Assembly: GCA_963576725.1 (NCBI GenBank)
Contig: OY755237.1
Location: 55,279,805-55,343,804, forward strand
DNA length: 64,000 nucleotides
Direction of reading: 5' to 3'
Source of the DNA: Azorinus chamasolen
Taxonomy: Eukaryota; Mollusca; Bivalvia; Cardiida; Solecurtidae
Positions 31,032 through 41,292 of the stretch are shown here, piece after piece (within the stretch, counting starts at the first letter, position 1; each line of letters begins with the position of its first letter). Both the position numbers and the translations under genes were made by a program. Below the pieces are notes generated by a model. That model made no database searches and was not told the origin of the DNA. It saw only the letters and a list, made by a program, of their open reading frames with translations.

Positions 31032-31202
31032 CAGTAAAATCCCAATAGTTTGAGCACTAAAACAGGTATCACTGTCACTCTTTAGGACAGGTGACAGCTT
31101 AAGTGCAGGGTGAAAGACTTTTACCATGCACTTAGCTAGCCACCTACCTAAAAAGGCACCAATTCTTCATTACTAACATTATGAAGCATCTAGTTTTTAC
31201 TG
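31032..31202. mobile_element. Family G MITE
   Basis: TA on both sides. Ends CAGTAAAATCCCAATAGTTT and TAGTTTTTACTG. The palindrome is degraded (GCTTAAGTGCAGGGTGAAAG). Confidence 0.8.
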
Positions 31203-31291
31203 TATATGCATCTTACATAATTATGCAACTTTGGCTGTGCCAAGTGTAGTAGAGAGAAGAGCATCTACTGTAGTGTTTCATTGGATGTTTC

Positions 31292-31505
31292 TTAACCCTT
31301 ACTCCTTGAACATTTATGTAAGAAATATTGTCATGAATATTAATTAGATTAGTTGTTATAATGGCACATGGACCAAGGAATGTTTGGCCATGGCAGGAAC
31401 TGTAGCATCATATCTATATTATATCATGAGCAAACAGAGCAACATCCTGATCAGACGGTTCCTATAGGAGTCATCTGATCTGGCTCTACTCTACATTACA
31501 TAGAG
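31292..31505 (-). mobile_element. Family C MITE, short side missing
   Basis: TTAACCCTTACTCCTTGAAC start. Palindrome ACGGTTCCTATAGGAGTCAT. It stops within CTCTACTCTA. An H-like GTGGTCACAACATAGGG follows at 31563. Confidence 0.8.
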
Positions 31506-31705
31506 GACCTTGCATGAACATTTCCTATTAAAATGCGATGATACAAGAGATGATTCTTTTGAGTGGTCACAACATAGGGTATGGTGGAGAAATAAAGGAG
31601 CTGTTTAATTATTCTTATTCACACCTCTGTTTATTTAGTGCCATGATGTTAATTCATTGTTGGAACAATGTTGTGGACTGGCTGGGTTCTAGGTCTTTCA
31701 GGCAG

Positions 31706-31925
31706 GTAACCCTTTCCTCCATAAATACGCTTTTCTATGCCTCTGTAAAAGTCACCTAGTGAAACCATTGTGATTAATAGAGCATTTGCTCCTATATGAG
31801 CAAATGCTCTAAATGGTTTCAAACTACACAATTCTGAAATTTTCCTTTTCTCTAGTTAATGCTCCTTTTCAGTAGACTTATTCATAGTGGTTGGATCTAA
31901 AAATATCCTATGACGGAATGGTTAA
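31706..31925. mobile_element. Family D body with CCCTTTCCTCC left end
   Basis: GTAACCCTTTCCTCCATAAA start, ATGACGGAATGGTTAA end. Apex GCTCCTATATGAGC, right stem partly deleted. Same swapped terminus as 13612. Confidence 0.88.
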
Positions 31926-32385
31926 TGTAGGGTCTCTCTACATCACTTGCATTCTGAATTAAGCAACCACCTGCTTTAAAGAAACTTATTTTATTTGTTT
32001 ATTTGTGTGTTGTTTATTATTAAGCTGTCATTGTATAGAGGTTTTTTAATCACAATTCATCGTCATATTCATTATAAATTTCAAAGGTGTTTGAAAACAG
32101 ATGTAAATATTGCTTTGTTGCTAGTTCTGTATAACAACATAAAGTCAGCATTCTGTGACTCTGTAAGAGCCGTCTGATCTGGATCTAGGTGTAGAAAGGC
32201 GTATTTATGTTTAACAATGTTTAACCATTCCCCTTTGAAAATTTAGCACTCAAAGGGTGATATTTACCCTTGTCAATCTGTCATGTGTCCATTTGTCAGG
32301 TAATCTGTAACCTATTTTGGACTTCATAACTCCAGATGTATTTGACTACAGATATAACTGCTGTCATAGGCCTTCACAGTCATAT
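31926..32385. other. Unannotated sequence
   Basis: A G-like fragment (AATTAAGCAACCACCTGCTT, 31958) and otherwise no recognised repeat or gene. Confidence 0.4.
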
Positions 32386-32906
32386 TTAAAGAGGAAGTCC
32401 CTACAATGAAAACAAATTTTTAATAATATCATAAAAGTTGATATTTATTATGTGCAATCATTATTATAAAGATTGTCAATTTTAACTTATTTCGAAAAAT
32501 GCCCCTGTGATACAAAATAAACAGATTTCATCAGTACTTATAATTTTTGTTCTACTACAAAGTATTATCAGACTTTTCTGTTTCCAATTTTCCGTGTTTT
32601 GCAGATAATCACTCGATTCCTCCATTGTTAATGTAACAGCTTTTCTCAGAAGTCGCCAGAGATGCTAAGTAGGCTTAAGTAGCACGAGCAGATACGAAAC
32701 TAAAACTCAACCCAAATAAAACTGAAACATTGGCATAAACATGTAACATTAGGGTCTTAGATATCAAACACATGGATATTTTGTCATTTTTAACGTTTAT
32801 TCGATAGGGTTTCTTGCGATATACTTCTTTTCAGCATATAAACAAATGAGTTTTGTATATATTAGGCATTTTTGAAATGTGTTGAATATAGGGACTTCCC
32901 CTTTAA
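32386..32906. mobile_element. TTAA element with different TIRs (Kolobok-like?)
   Basis: TTAA at 32386-32389 and 32903-32906 bracket inverted ends AGAGGAAGTCCCTA and TAGGGACTTCCCCT. The 513-bp interior has no open frame of note. These termini differ from all other TTAA families here; assignment to Kolobok or piggyBac is a guess. Confidence 0.75.
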
Positions 32907-33060
32907 GTGGGGCTGATTTCTTGGTATAAGTTACAAACCATCATCAGTCCAGATTCAGGTTGGAGAACAAGTAACTCTTGTCTCTTTAAATCATTCCTAA
33001 GGTTAACAAGAACTCATAAATACCATGCTGGAAGCCTTTGAAAGGGAGAAATAAATGTTG

Positions 33061-33230
33061 TGGCATTTGCAAACAGGAGTCCTGTACAGTGTAGACCCAG
33101 ATCACACGGCTCCTAGAGGAGTCCTGTACAGTGTAGACCCAGATCACACGGCTCCTAGACGAGTCCTGTACATTGTAGACCCAGATCACACGGCTCCTAG
33201 ACGAGTCCTCTGTACATGGTCTGCACTGTT
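33061..33230 (+). repeat. 42-bp tandem triplication of a MITE palindrome arm
   Basis: Three units of GTCCTGTACAGTGTAGACCC + AGATCACACGGCTCCTAGACGA in a family F-like element (GCATTTGCAAACAGG left, GGTCTGCACTGTTTG right). Confidence 0.93.
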
Positions 33231-33280
33231 TGAACAATCTCCAATAATTTAAAACCTTTCATATTAAATGCCCTACATCA

Positions 33281-33525
33281 TTAAACCTTTACTCCATGAA
33301 TATTCATGTAAGAAATAGGGATGTCATGAATATGAATTGGATTACTTGTTATAATAGCACATGAACAGGAATGTGTGGCTTTGGCAGAAACTGTAGAATC
33401 ATATCTTTATTATATCTTAAGCAAACAGAGCAGACCCTGATCAGACGGCTCCTACAGGAGTCGTCTGATCTGGGTCTACTCTGTTTGCAATTGTAGAAAG
33501 GCGTATTTATGGAGTAAAGGTATAA
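33281..33525 (-). mobile_element. Family C MITE, complete
   Basis: TTAAACCTTTACTCCATGAA start, GGAGTAAAGGTATAA end. Palindrome ACGGCTCCTACAGGAGTCGT with intact arm mismatch. Confidence 0.93.
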
Positions 33526-33749
33526 TCAATGATGGACCATTCCACATTGGAAATTCAACATTCAAAGGGTTAAAACAATGGGGATAGGTTGCTATAGATA
33601 TAGTCACTTTTACAAACAATACACATGTACATAAAGTATATTTAAATAGATGACAAACTAGTATATTTTAGTAGATGTATATATTTATCACTAAACTTAT
33701 TTATGTATCTTTGTCATTGGGTGAGATGAGTTCATTTTGAATTGTTATA

Positions 33750-34060
33750 GTAACCCTTTTGATGCTGAGAAAATATTGTCTGATGAAACTCTAATATGCT
33801 GAGCTTGTTACTGATTTCTGATTAATTCAAGCTTTTTAGCAACTAGTCAACTACTGACCGACTGTCAAATGGTTTGTATCCTGATGTGACAACGAATTAC
33901 TTGGCATCTCATCTGGATTCAAGAAGGGGGGGGGGGGGACATGTTGTTGGCCTTTCAGTTTGTTGGTCTGTCTGAAACCTTTTAAGCTTATCCATAACTT
34001 TTACAGATAGAGACTTCATAATTAATATGTATACACATCTTATGAAGTTAACTTAATTAA
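33750..34060. repeat. Family E relic interrupted by a G-run element
   Basis: AACTACTGACCGACTGTCAAATG, CCTGATGTGAC ... GGCATCTCATCTGGATTC (33860-33922) is an E palindrome. A 13-base G run and ACATGTTGTTGGCC, probably the start of a truncated insertion, follow. Confidence 0.55.
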
Positions 34061-34079
34061 AACTGTTGAGTGGTTTTAT

Positions 34080-34195
34080 GCCAATTTATTATCTATATAA
34101 TTCCATAAAATTCCATAAAATATAGAGCAGACCCTGATCAGGGTCTACTCTGTTTGCTATGGTATGAAAAGGTGCTTATATCAGGTAAAGGAATA
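34080..34195 (-). repeat. A/C MITE with collapsed palindrome
   Basis: GAGCAGACCCTGATCAGGGTCTACTCTGTTTGC: the apex is deleted symmetrically at GATC. No TTAA ends. Confidence 0.7.
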
Positions 34196-34400
34196 AAAAG
34201 AAATAGTAATACCAACCTGAAAGACATAATTCCAAATACATGCACAATGTTAGGTGTTGGTGTTGTTACATACAAGAATACGTTAAATCAGAATAAAGAA
34301 CAAACAAACAACATGTATGATATTCTCTGCTTCTTGTTGTTTCCTTTACCAATAATGCTCAGAGGTCCATATAAGATGTGCAAATCAAAACATTCTGTAT

Positions 34401-34476
34401 TTCTCCAACAAACCCTAATACCCTATGTTTTGAGACGATTCTAAAGAGTGGTCACAACATGAGTTTGGTGGAGAAA
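34401..34476. repeat. Family H foldback, left arm deleted
   Basis: ATTTCTCCAACAAACCCTA then GAGACGATTCTAAAGAGTGG and GTTTGGTGGAGAAAT. Confidence 0.75.
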
Positions 34477-34697
34477 TAACATTTTTAGTTTTTGAGTATG
34501 CACCTTTATCTGTTGCACAGAATGTTTGTATGATGTACTTGATTGATGAGAAAACCTCTTGGGAGGACAATGTAAACCATTGGAAATCTTTTTGCAGAAA
34601 TGAGCATTTGATTTGCATGGTTGTTGTACAGCTTTGACTTGACGTAAAATTACAATGTTTCCATTTTGACAATTTGAATTACATTATTGGCCACTTT

Positions 34698-34899
34698 GCC
34701 CTTTCCCTCATATAAACACGTTTTCAGGCCTTTACAAACAGATTAGACCAGATCAGACGACTCATCAAGGTCTGCCCTGTTTGCCTATGATATCAACAGT
34801 TTCTGCCACAGTAAAAAATGTCTTCTTTAAATAATGCTGTTAAAAATGAAGCTAATGTATATATTTTTTCTTGAGTATATGTCAGGTCAAAGGTTAATG
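34698..34899 (+). mobile_element. Degraded A/C MITE
   Basis: TTTGCCCTTTCCCTCATATA start, shortened palindrome (ACGACTCATCAAGGTCTGCC), long side rearranged, ends AAAGGTTAA. Confidence 0.7.
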
Positions 34900-34983
34900 A
34901 ATAAACCATGCATAACTGGTATTTCAGACTACTGACGTCACAACATAATCCTCACTAGGCTTGCTTTGATCTGATTTGCAATT

Positions 34984-35235
34984 CAATCCTTTCCCTCATA
35001 TAAATGACTTTTCACACAGTTGCAAAGAGAGTAAATGCAGACCAGACAGCTCCTATAGGAGACATCTGTTCAAGGTGTTCTCTCTTTGCTATTGACATGA
35101 TACAATAAATATTATTCTACAGTTTTTGTTTAAGCAAAACATTTCCTTGAAAATTTTACTTTGTAAATATTCAGCTGATAAATATTCATGTTTGTCATTA
35201 TTTCTTATATGCATATTGAGCAGATATAGGGTTAA
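34984..35235 (+). mobile_element. Family A/C hybrid MITE
   Basis: TTCAATCCTTTCCCTCATAT start, GATATAGGGTTAA end. Palindrome ACAGCTCCTATAGGAGACAT. Confidence 0.85.
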
Positions 35236-35329
35236 ATTGATGACTATTCATGCAAGACTCGTGTGAACAAAGCAGACTGCCACCATACAGCTCTTGTCTG
35301 GTTCTATTCTGTTTGCATCCACTTGAGGG

Positions 35330-36060
35330 TTAACTTTTTGCATACTTAATTGTCTGCGAAAACTTTTCTACTGAAATTCTGAATTTGTTTTTAGCTCCAC
35401 TTTTTCAAAAAGTGGAGGTATTGTCATGACCCTCTCGTCGGCGTCGGCGTCGGCGTCGGCGTCGGTGTCGGCGTCGGCGTTGGTTAACCTTTTTGTTAAG
35501 GTCCTTTTCTCAGAAACCATCAAAGATATTTGGTTCATATTTGGTATGTATGTTTACTATCACAAGGGGAACCCATTTCACAAGGGTAGGTAACTCTAAA
35601 ATTAATTTTGTCATAGTTATGCCCCTTTTTCGACTTAGAATTTTCATTGTTGGTTAAGTTTTATGTTCAGGTCCATGTCTCAGAAACTGTCAAAGATATT
35701 TGGTTCATCTTTGGTATACATATTAACTGTCACAAGGGGAACCCATTTCACAAGGGTAGGTAACCCTAAAATTAATTTTACCATAGTTATGCCCCTTTTT
35801 CGACTTACACTTTTCATTGTTGGTTAAGTTTTATGTTCAGGTCCATGTCTCAGAAACTGTCAAAGATATTTGGTTCATCTTTGGTATACATATTAACTAT
35901 TACAAGGGGGACACATTTCACAAGGGTAGGTAACCCTAAAATTAATTTTGCTGTTGTTATCTCCCCTTTCTGACTTAGACTTCCACTACACTATCCAGCA
36001 CTAAAGAAAGTGGAGCGCGCTGTCTGCGGACAGCTCTTGTTTTAAGTTACCTTATTCATA
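35330..36060 (-). repeat. Family E MITE split by pearl-like element N6
   Basis: GTTAACTTTTTGCATACTTA ATTGTCTGCG to 35391, then N6. Only a short unclear remainder follows 36039. Confidence 0.6.
35392..36039 (+). mobile_element. Helentron/pearl-like element N6
   Basis: The 5' end AGCTCCACTTTTTCAAAAAG folds on TTTTTCAAAAAGTGGA. A (GGCGTC)n tract lies at 35437-35480 and three ~180-bp core units follow (GTCCATGTCTCAGAAACTGTC...). Partner AAAGTGGAGC, stem-loop GCTGTC-TGCG-GACAGC (36019-36034), terminal TCTTG. It is the long form of N4. Confidence 0.88.
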
Positions 36061-36090
36061 TCGTGTATAGAAATGCAATCAGTGCAGTCA

Positions 36091-36267
36091 GGGTCCATGC
36101 TTATAAAACTTTAAGTTGAGTCTGAGTTCGTTCTCAAGTTTTTGATTGGTCAGATTTGAGCCTTTGGCTCAAATCTGACCAATCAAAAGCTTGAGAACTC
36201 AAATATGACCAATCAGAAGTTTGAGAACGAACTCAGACTCAACTAAAAGCTTTATAAGCATGGACAC
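36091..36267. mobile_element. Family J foldback element
   Basis: GGGTCCATGCTTATAAAACT to AGCTTTATAAGCATGGAC. Apex GATTTGAGCCTTTGGCTCAAATC. The right arm has two GACCAATCA blocks, the left one. Confidence 0.88.
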
Positions 36268-36439
36268 AGACTGTCAAACAGCTTTGATCACAGTGAGACT
36301 CTCATCAGGATCTAGACTATGCATAGGTATAAACATTTCGTTGCTATCTTACAAGAGTGCTGTTCTCAGTATCTTCATAAAATGCTTCCACTGGGAGTAT
36401 TTGTTATTTCATGTATATATCATAAATGCTGTAACTTAC

Positions 36440-36616
36440 TAACCCTGTACTCTATGAATAATGATGTAAAACTTTTGACACCATAAATATTAATTATTTA
36501 TAATGACAAATGAAAATAGGACTGTATGGCCATTGTAGAAATTAGAATTTAGATTTACATTTTATTCCATAAGCTAGCAGAGCTGCTTCTTCTCAGCCAA
36601 TAGAGTAAAGGGTTAA
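36440..36616 (-). repeat. Family C MITE with palindrome lost
   Basis: CTAACCCTGTACTCTATGAA start, AGAGTAAAGGGTTAA end. Only AGCTAGCAGAGCTGC remains of the core. Confidence 0.75.
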
Positions 36617-36630
36617 CTCTTTACCTCATA

Positions 36631-36772
36631 CAGTTAATCCTGTCTTAAGGGGCCATCAAAAAGAGGTCTATGTATGGGTTTGTAAGGCAGGTGGTAGCTT
36701 AAAGCAGAACTCTATAGGAGCTTTTTGCATTACGATAAATAAATGAATGGCCGCTTAGGACAGGTTATACTG
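36631..36772. mobile_element. Family G MITE, reduced
   Basis: TA-flanked. Left end CAGTTAATCCTGTCTTAAGG, right end GACAGGTTATACTG. Core AGAACTCTATAGGAGC. Confidence 0.8.
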
Positions 36773-36784
36773 TAGACATGGATT

Positions 36785-36905
36785 TGCAAACAGACCAGAC
36801 CCAGATCAGACGGCTCCTATAGGAGACGTCTGATCAGGGGCTGCTTTGTTTGCTAATGAATTAATATACATTAATCATGATTTAACATTTTGTGCCATGG
36901 TAAAA
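36785..36905 (+). repeat. A/C MITE core fragment
   Basis: Intact palindrome ACGGCTCCTATAGGAGACGT with arms CCCAGATC and GATCAGGGGCTGC. Termini missing. Confidence 0.75.
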
Positions 36906-37025
36906 AAGTTCCATGTTCACAGTGAACGTCTAAGGATTAAGGTACATGTAGTTAATATTTGTATGTAAGTCATTGTGCCTTACATGACTCAATAAATACT
37001 TACTCATTAGATAAAAAATAACCTA

Positions 37026-37230
37026 CAGTGAAAACTTGATAACTCAAAGTGTTAATAATGAAGAACTGGGACATTTTAGGCAGTTTGCTGCTTAAAGCAG
37101 GGTGAACGTCATGCAGAAAGCACCTCGAGGATCTTTTTGCATGACTTTCACCCTGCATTAAGCTCCCATCTATTTTAAATAGACCGATAATGATACTTTT
37201 TTGAATGTTCGAATTATCAGGTTGTTACTG
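37026..37230. mobile_element. Family G MITE, complete
   Basis: TA at 37024-37025 and 37231-37232. Ends CAGTGAAAACTTGATAACTC and ATTATCAGGTTGTTACTG. Palindrome AAAGCACCTCGAGGATCTTT flanked by GCAGGGTGAACGTCATGC. Confidence 0.88.
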
Positions 37231-37305
37231 TATTTTGAAAAAGAGCCAAGATAAAGTGACTGGATAAGGAACTAATGTGAGACATGGAAATATGTTCTGT
37301 AACAC

Positions 37306-37410
37306 TGCACACGATTATTGTCATCTGCTGCAATTCTAAAAGTAAATATTGCCTTCAGATCGCAACTAGAGTGTCAAACAGCCAAGACCCTGATGAGACG
37401 CCAGTTTACC
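37306..37410 (-). mobile_element. Family E MITE head, fused to the 42-bp satellite
   Basis: GCACACGATTATTGTCATCT and GAGTGTCAAACAGCCAAGAC, CCTGATGAGACGCCAGTTTAC follow the E long side. At the second palindrome arm the sequence turns into tandem units. Confidence 0.82.
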
Positions 37411-39910
37411 CAAACTGTTAGTATAGGTTATCATAAACTGGCTGCTAGCGTGCAAACTGTTAGTATAGGTTATCATAAACTGGCCGCTAGCGTGCAAACT
37501 GTTAGTAAAGGTTATCATAAACTGGCCGCTAGCGTGCAAACTGTTAGTATAGGTTATCATAAACTGGCCGCTAGCGTGCATTTGTTAGTATAGGTAATCA
37601 TAAACTGGCCGCTAGCGTGCAAACTGTTAGTACAGGTTATCATAAACTGGCCGCTAGCGTGCAAACTGTTAGTACAGGTTATCATAAACTGGCCGCTAGC
37701 GTGCAAACTGTTAGTACAGGTTATCATAAACTGGCCGCTAGCGTGCATTTGTTAGTATAGGTTATCATAAACTGGCCGCTAGCGTGCAAACTGTTAGTAC
37801 AGGTTATCATAAACTGGCCGCTAGCGTGCAAACTGTTAGTATAGGTTATCATAAACTGGCCGCTAGCGTGCAAACTGTTAGTATTGGTTATCATAAACTG
37901 GCCGCTAGCGTGCAAACTGTTAGTACAGGTTATCATAAACTGGCCGCTAGCGTGCAAACTGTTAGTACAGGTTATCATAAACTGGCCGCTAGCGTGCAAA
38001 CTGTTAGTACAGGTTATCATAAACTGGCCGCTAGCGTGCATTTGTTAGTATAGGTTATCATAAACTGGCCGCTAGCGTGCAAACTGTTAGTACAGGTTAT
38101 CATAAACTGGCCGCTAGCGTGCAAACTGTTAGTATAGGTTATCATAAACTGGCCGCTAGCGTGCATTTGTTAGTATAGGTTATCATAAACTGGCCGCTAG
38201 CGTGTATTTGTTAGTATAGGTAATCATAAACTGGCCGCTAGCGTGCATTTGTTAGTATAGGTAATCATAAACTGGCCGCTAGCGTGCAAACTGTTAGTAT
38301 AGGTTATCATAAACTGGCCGCTAGCGTGCAAACTGTTAGTATAGGTTATCATAAACTGGCCGCTAGCATGTATTTGTTAGTATAGGTTATCATAAACTGG
38401 CCGCTAGCGTGTATTTGTTAGTATAGGTAATCATAAACTGGCCGCTAGCGTGCATTTGTTAGTATAGGTTATCATAAACTGGCCGCTAGCGTGTATTTGT
38501 TAGTATAGGTAATCATAAACTGGCCGCTAGCGTGCATTTGTTAGTATAGGTTATCATAAACTGGCCGCTAGCGTGCAAACTGTTAGTACAGGTTATCATA
38601 AACTGGCCGCTAGCGTGCATTTGTTAGTATAGGTAATCATAAACTGGCCGCTAGCGTGCAAACTGTTAGTATAGGTTATCATAAACTGGCCGCTAGCGTG
38701 CAAACTGTTAGTATAGGTTATCATAAACTGGCCGCTAGCATGTATTTGTTAGTATAGGTTATCATAAACTGGCCGCTAGCGTGTATTTGTTAGTATAGGT
38801 AATCATAAACTGGCCGCTAGCGTGCATTTGTTAGTATAGGTTATCATAAACTGGCCGCTAGCGTGCAAACTGTTAGTACAGGTTATCATAAACTGGCCGC
38901 TAGCGTGCAAACTGTTAGTATAGGTTATCATAAACTGGCCGCTAGCGTGCAAACTGTTAGTACAGGTTATCATAAACTGGCCGCTAGCGTGCAAACTGTT
39001 AGTACAGGTTATCATAAACTGGCCGCTAGCGTGCAAACTGTTAGTACAGGTTATCATAAACTGGCCGCTAGCGTGCAAACTGTTAGTATAGGTTATCATA
39101 AACTGGCTGCTAGCGTGTATTTGTTAGTATAGGTTATCATAAACTGGCCGCTAGCGTGCAAACTGTTAGTATAGGTAATCATACACTGGCTGCTAGCGTG
39201 TATTTGTTAGTATTGGTTATCATAAACTGGCCGCTAGCGTGCAAACTGTTAGTATAGGTAATCATAAACTGGCCGCTAGCGTGCAAACTGTTAGTATAGG
39301 TTATCATAAACTGGCCGCTAGCGTGCAAACTGTTAGTATAGGTTATCATAAACTGGCCGCTAGCGTGTATTTGTTAGTATAGGTTATCATAAACTGGCCG
39401 CTAGCGTGCAAACTGTTAGTATTGGTTATCATAAACTGGCCGCTAGCGTGTATTTGTTAGTATAGGTAATCATAAACTGGCCGCTAGCGTGCAAACTGTT
39501 AGTATAGGTTATCATAAACTGGCCGCTAGCGTGTATTTGTTAGTATAGGTTATCATAAACTGGCCGCTAGCGTGCAAACTGTTAGTATTGGTTATCATAA
39601 ACTGGCCGCTAGCGTGTATTTGTTAGTATAGGTAATCATAAACTGGCCGCTAGCGTGCAAACTGTTAGTATAGGTTATCATAAACTGGCCGCTAGCATGT
39701 ATTTGTTAGTATAGGTTATCATAAACTGGCTGCTAGCGTGCATTTGTTAGTATAGGTTATCATAAACTGGCTGCTAGCGTGCATTTGTTAGTATAGGTTA
39801 TCACAAAGACCTATGATAACACATGTTATCATAGGTCTTTGGTTATCATAAACTGGCCGCTAGCGTGCATTTGTTAGTATAGGTTATCATAAACTGGCCG
39901 CTAGCGTGCA
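37411..39910. repeat. 42-bp satellite derived from a family E MITE tail
   Basis: About 59 head-to-tail units in two types: CAAACTGTTAGTATAGGTTA + TCATAAACTGGCCGCTAGCGTG (42 bp) and one with CATTTGTTAG (41 bp). The unit matches the E short side, which reads CAAACTGTTTGCATAGGTAA then TCACAGTTTCACCGCTAGCGTG. T/C, T/A and GTA/GTT variants form larger repeats (for example 38290-38800). Because 42 is divisible by 3, all frames stay open over runs of 42-bp units; these are not genes. Confidence 0.97.
39805..39842. repeat. Small palindrome inserted in the satellite
   Basis: CAAAGACCTATGATAACACA is followed by its complement. The same sequence is at 40113. Confidence 0.93.
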
Positions 39911-40398
39911 ATAGTTTCGGCTTATTAATACGACAATAAAAAGGACTTGAAATTAGGACAGGCGACAATTTTGAAGTATATAAATGTAGGAGCTGGCCGC
40001 ATGTTGAAGGTTTAAGACTGGATCACGGAAGTGACCGATCTTGTGCATACATGTACTTGTAGGATACAAGGGGTCGCGTTTTTCGCTGCCAGCATCGCAT
40101 CCGTGATTACCTATACCAAAGACCTATGATAACACATCATAGGTCTTTGCCTATACACACAATTTGGATTCAGATTCATCACGATCCAAACTGTTTGTTA
40201 CTGCTGTGATGTTTTTGAAAAAAAGGGAGAAAATTACCGTAAATTATAGCGGACAATGCTTGCAGATGACAGTTTTGGGAAGCGAAATAGTCCCGAGAGT
40301 CTTGATATAGTCGGCCAAGGGTCGAAAAGGAGACGTAGAGAGGACGAGACTAGACCAGTCTGGGTCTACACAACCAAGTCTCACATACAACTGTAAAT
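39911..40398. repeat. Family E relics
   Basis: GACAGGCGACAATTTTGAAG, CGCTGCCAGCATCGC, GTGATTACCTATAC and ATTTGGATTCAGATTC / GATCCAAACTGTTTGTTAC are E pieces out of order. The second small palindrome (40113-40148) splits one. Confidence 0.6.
40113..40148. repeat. Second copy of the small palindrome
   Basis: CCAAAGACCTATGATAACAC ATCATAGGTCTTTG between CCTATA and GCCTATAC. Its apex is shorter than that at 39805. Confidence 0.9.
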
Positions 40399-40573
40399 TT
40401 AACTCTTTGCACACTATTGGCGAATCCAAGCATAATGCGGCGTCTCATCAGGGTCCAAACCGTTTGTTACTTTGATCATATTTTTGCAAAGAAATTAGAG
40501 AAAAAATATTTTAAGAATTGAAGCAGGCGACAATTAATGCAGACGAAAAACTACTTAGAGAGTATAGAGTTAA
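40399..40573 (+). mobile_element. Family E MITE, left palindrome arm lost
   Basis: TTAACTCTTTGCACACTATT start, GAGAGTATAGAGTTAA end. Retains GCGGCGTCTCATCAGGGTCC and the long side with GCAGGCGACAATTAATGCAG. Confidence 0.85.
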
Positions 40574-41120
40574 ACTGAAGTACATCATTATCTTCCTGTA
40601 TACGACACCAGGAGTTTATAAAACAAAATACTATATTACCAGTCAGAGTAAATCCTTGGAATTTGATTGGTCAGTTTGCCAAAAACTGCCGGGGTGTACA
40701 GTACCGTATTCAGCGGCTTCCACGGAGAATACAGAATTATTCAAATTTGACGCGTGACGTCATTCGTTTTGTTTTTATTTTTAGCGTCGATTCGAAATTT
40801 CATATCGTCCTTACTCCAATAATTCTGGATGGATTACGACCAAATAATCGATAATAAACGTAAAAAAACTGTACCTCATACGTTCCCCAATTTAACACAA
40901 TCAACTTATCAGTACAACGTGTTACCGTTAATGTTTACAAGTGAAGTTTCAATTCCTCTTTAGAACTTGCTCTGAGACGACGTCATATTTGCTTTGTGAT
41001 GACGTCATGTTTTCTTTGTCGTGTCCTCATACAATTAGAGATCTAATGTCAGCAAAATAAGAGTTATTCGTTTCTTAATTAGGTAAATCGGATCTCTGAC
41101 TGGTAATAAATTCGTTACAC
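40574..41120. other. Unannotated unique sequence
   Basis: Two near copies of ACGTCAT with TTTGCTTTGTGATGACG (40978-41010). Short open frames here (40663-40854) have no recognised domain. Confidence 0.4.
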
Positions 41121-41244
41121 GGTAATTTGGCAGGGTGTACGGGCTGGTATGACCGGGTTAGACCACGTATTTCCTTCGGCTAACGCCTCAGGAAATACGG
41201 GATCTAACCCGGTCATACCAGCCCGTACACCCTGCCAAATAACC
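41121..41244. mobile_element. Family K long palindrome
   Basis: GGTAATTTGGCAGGGTGTAC, GGGCTGGTATGACCGGGTTAGA pair with the complement ending 41244. Stem about 50 bp, loop near CCTTCGGCTAACGCCTCAGG. GC-rich compared with its surroundings. Confidence 0.9.
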
Positions 41245-41292
41245 GTTAGTTGTCTGCTGCACTTTTCAAAGTAATCGTTTCTTCCGTTACTG

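Noticed and set aside
37318..39132. Long open frames on both strands (TVSIGYHKLAASVQ and HASGQFMITCTNSL repeats)
   Set aside because: They are forced by runs of the 42-bp unit, which is divisible by three. They have no start context, splice sites or domain, and end where 41-bp units occur.
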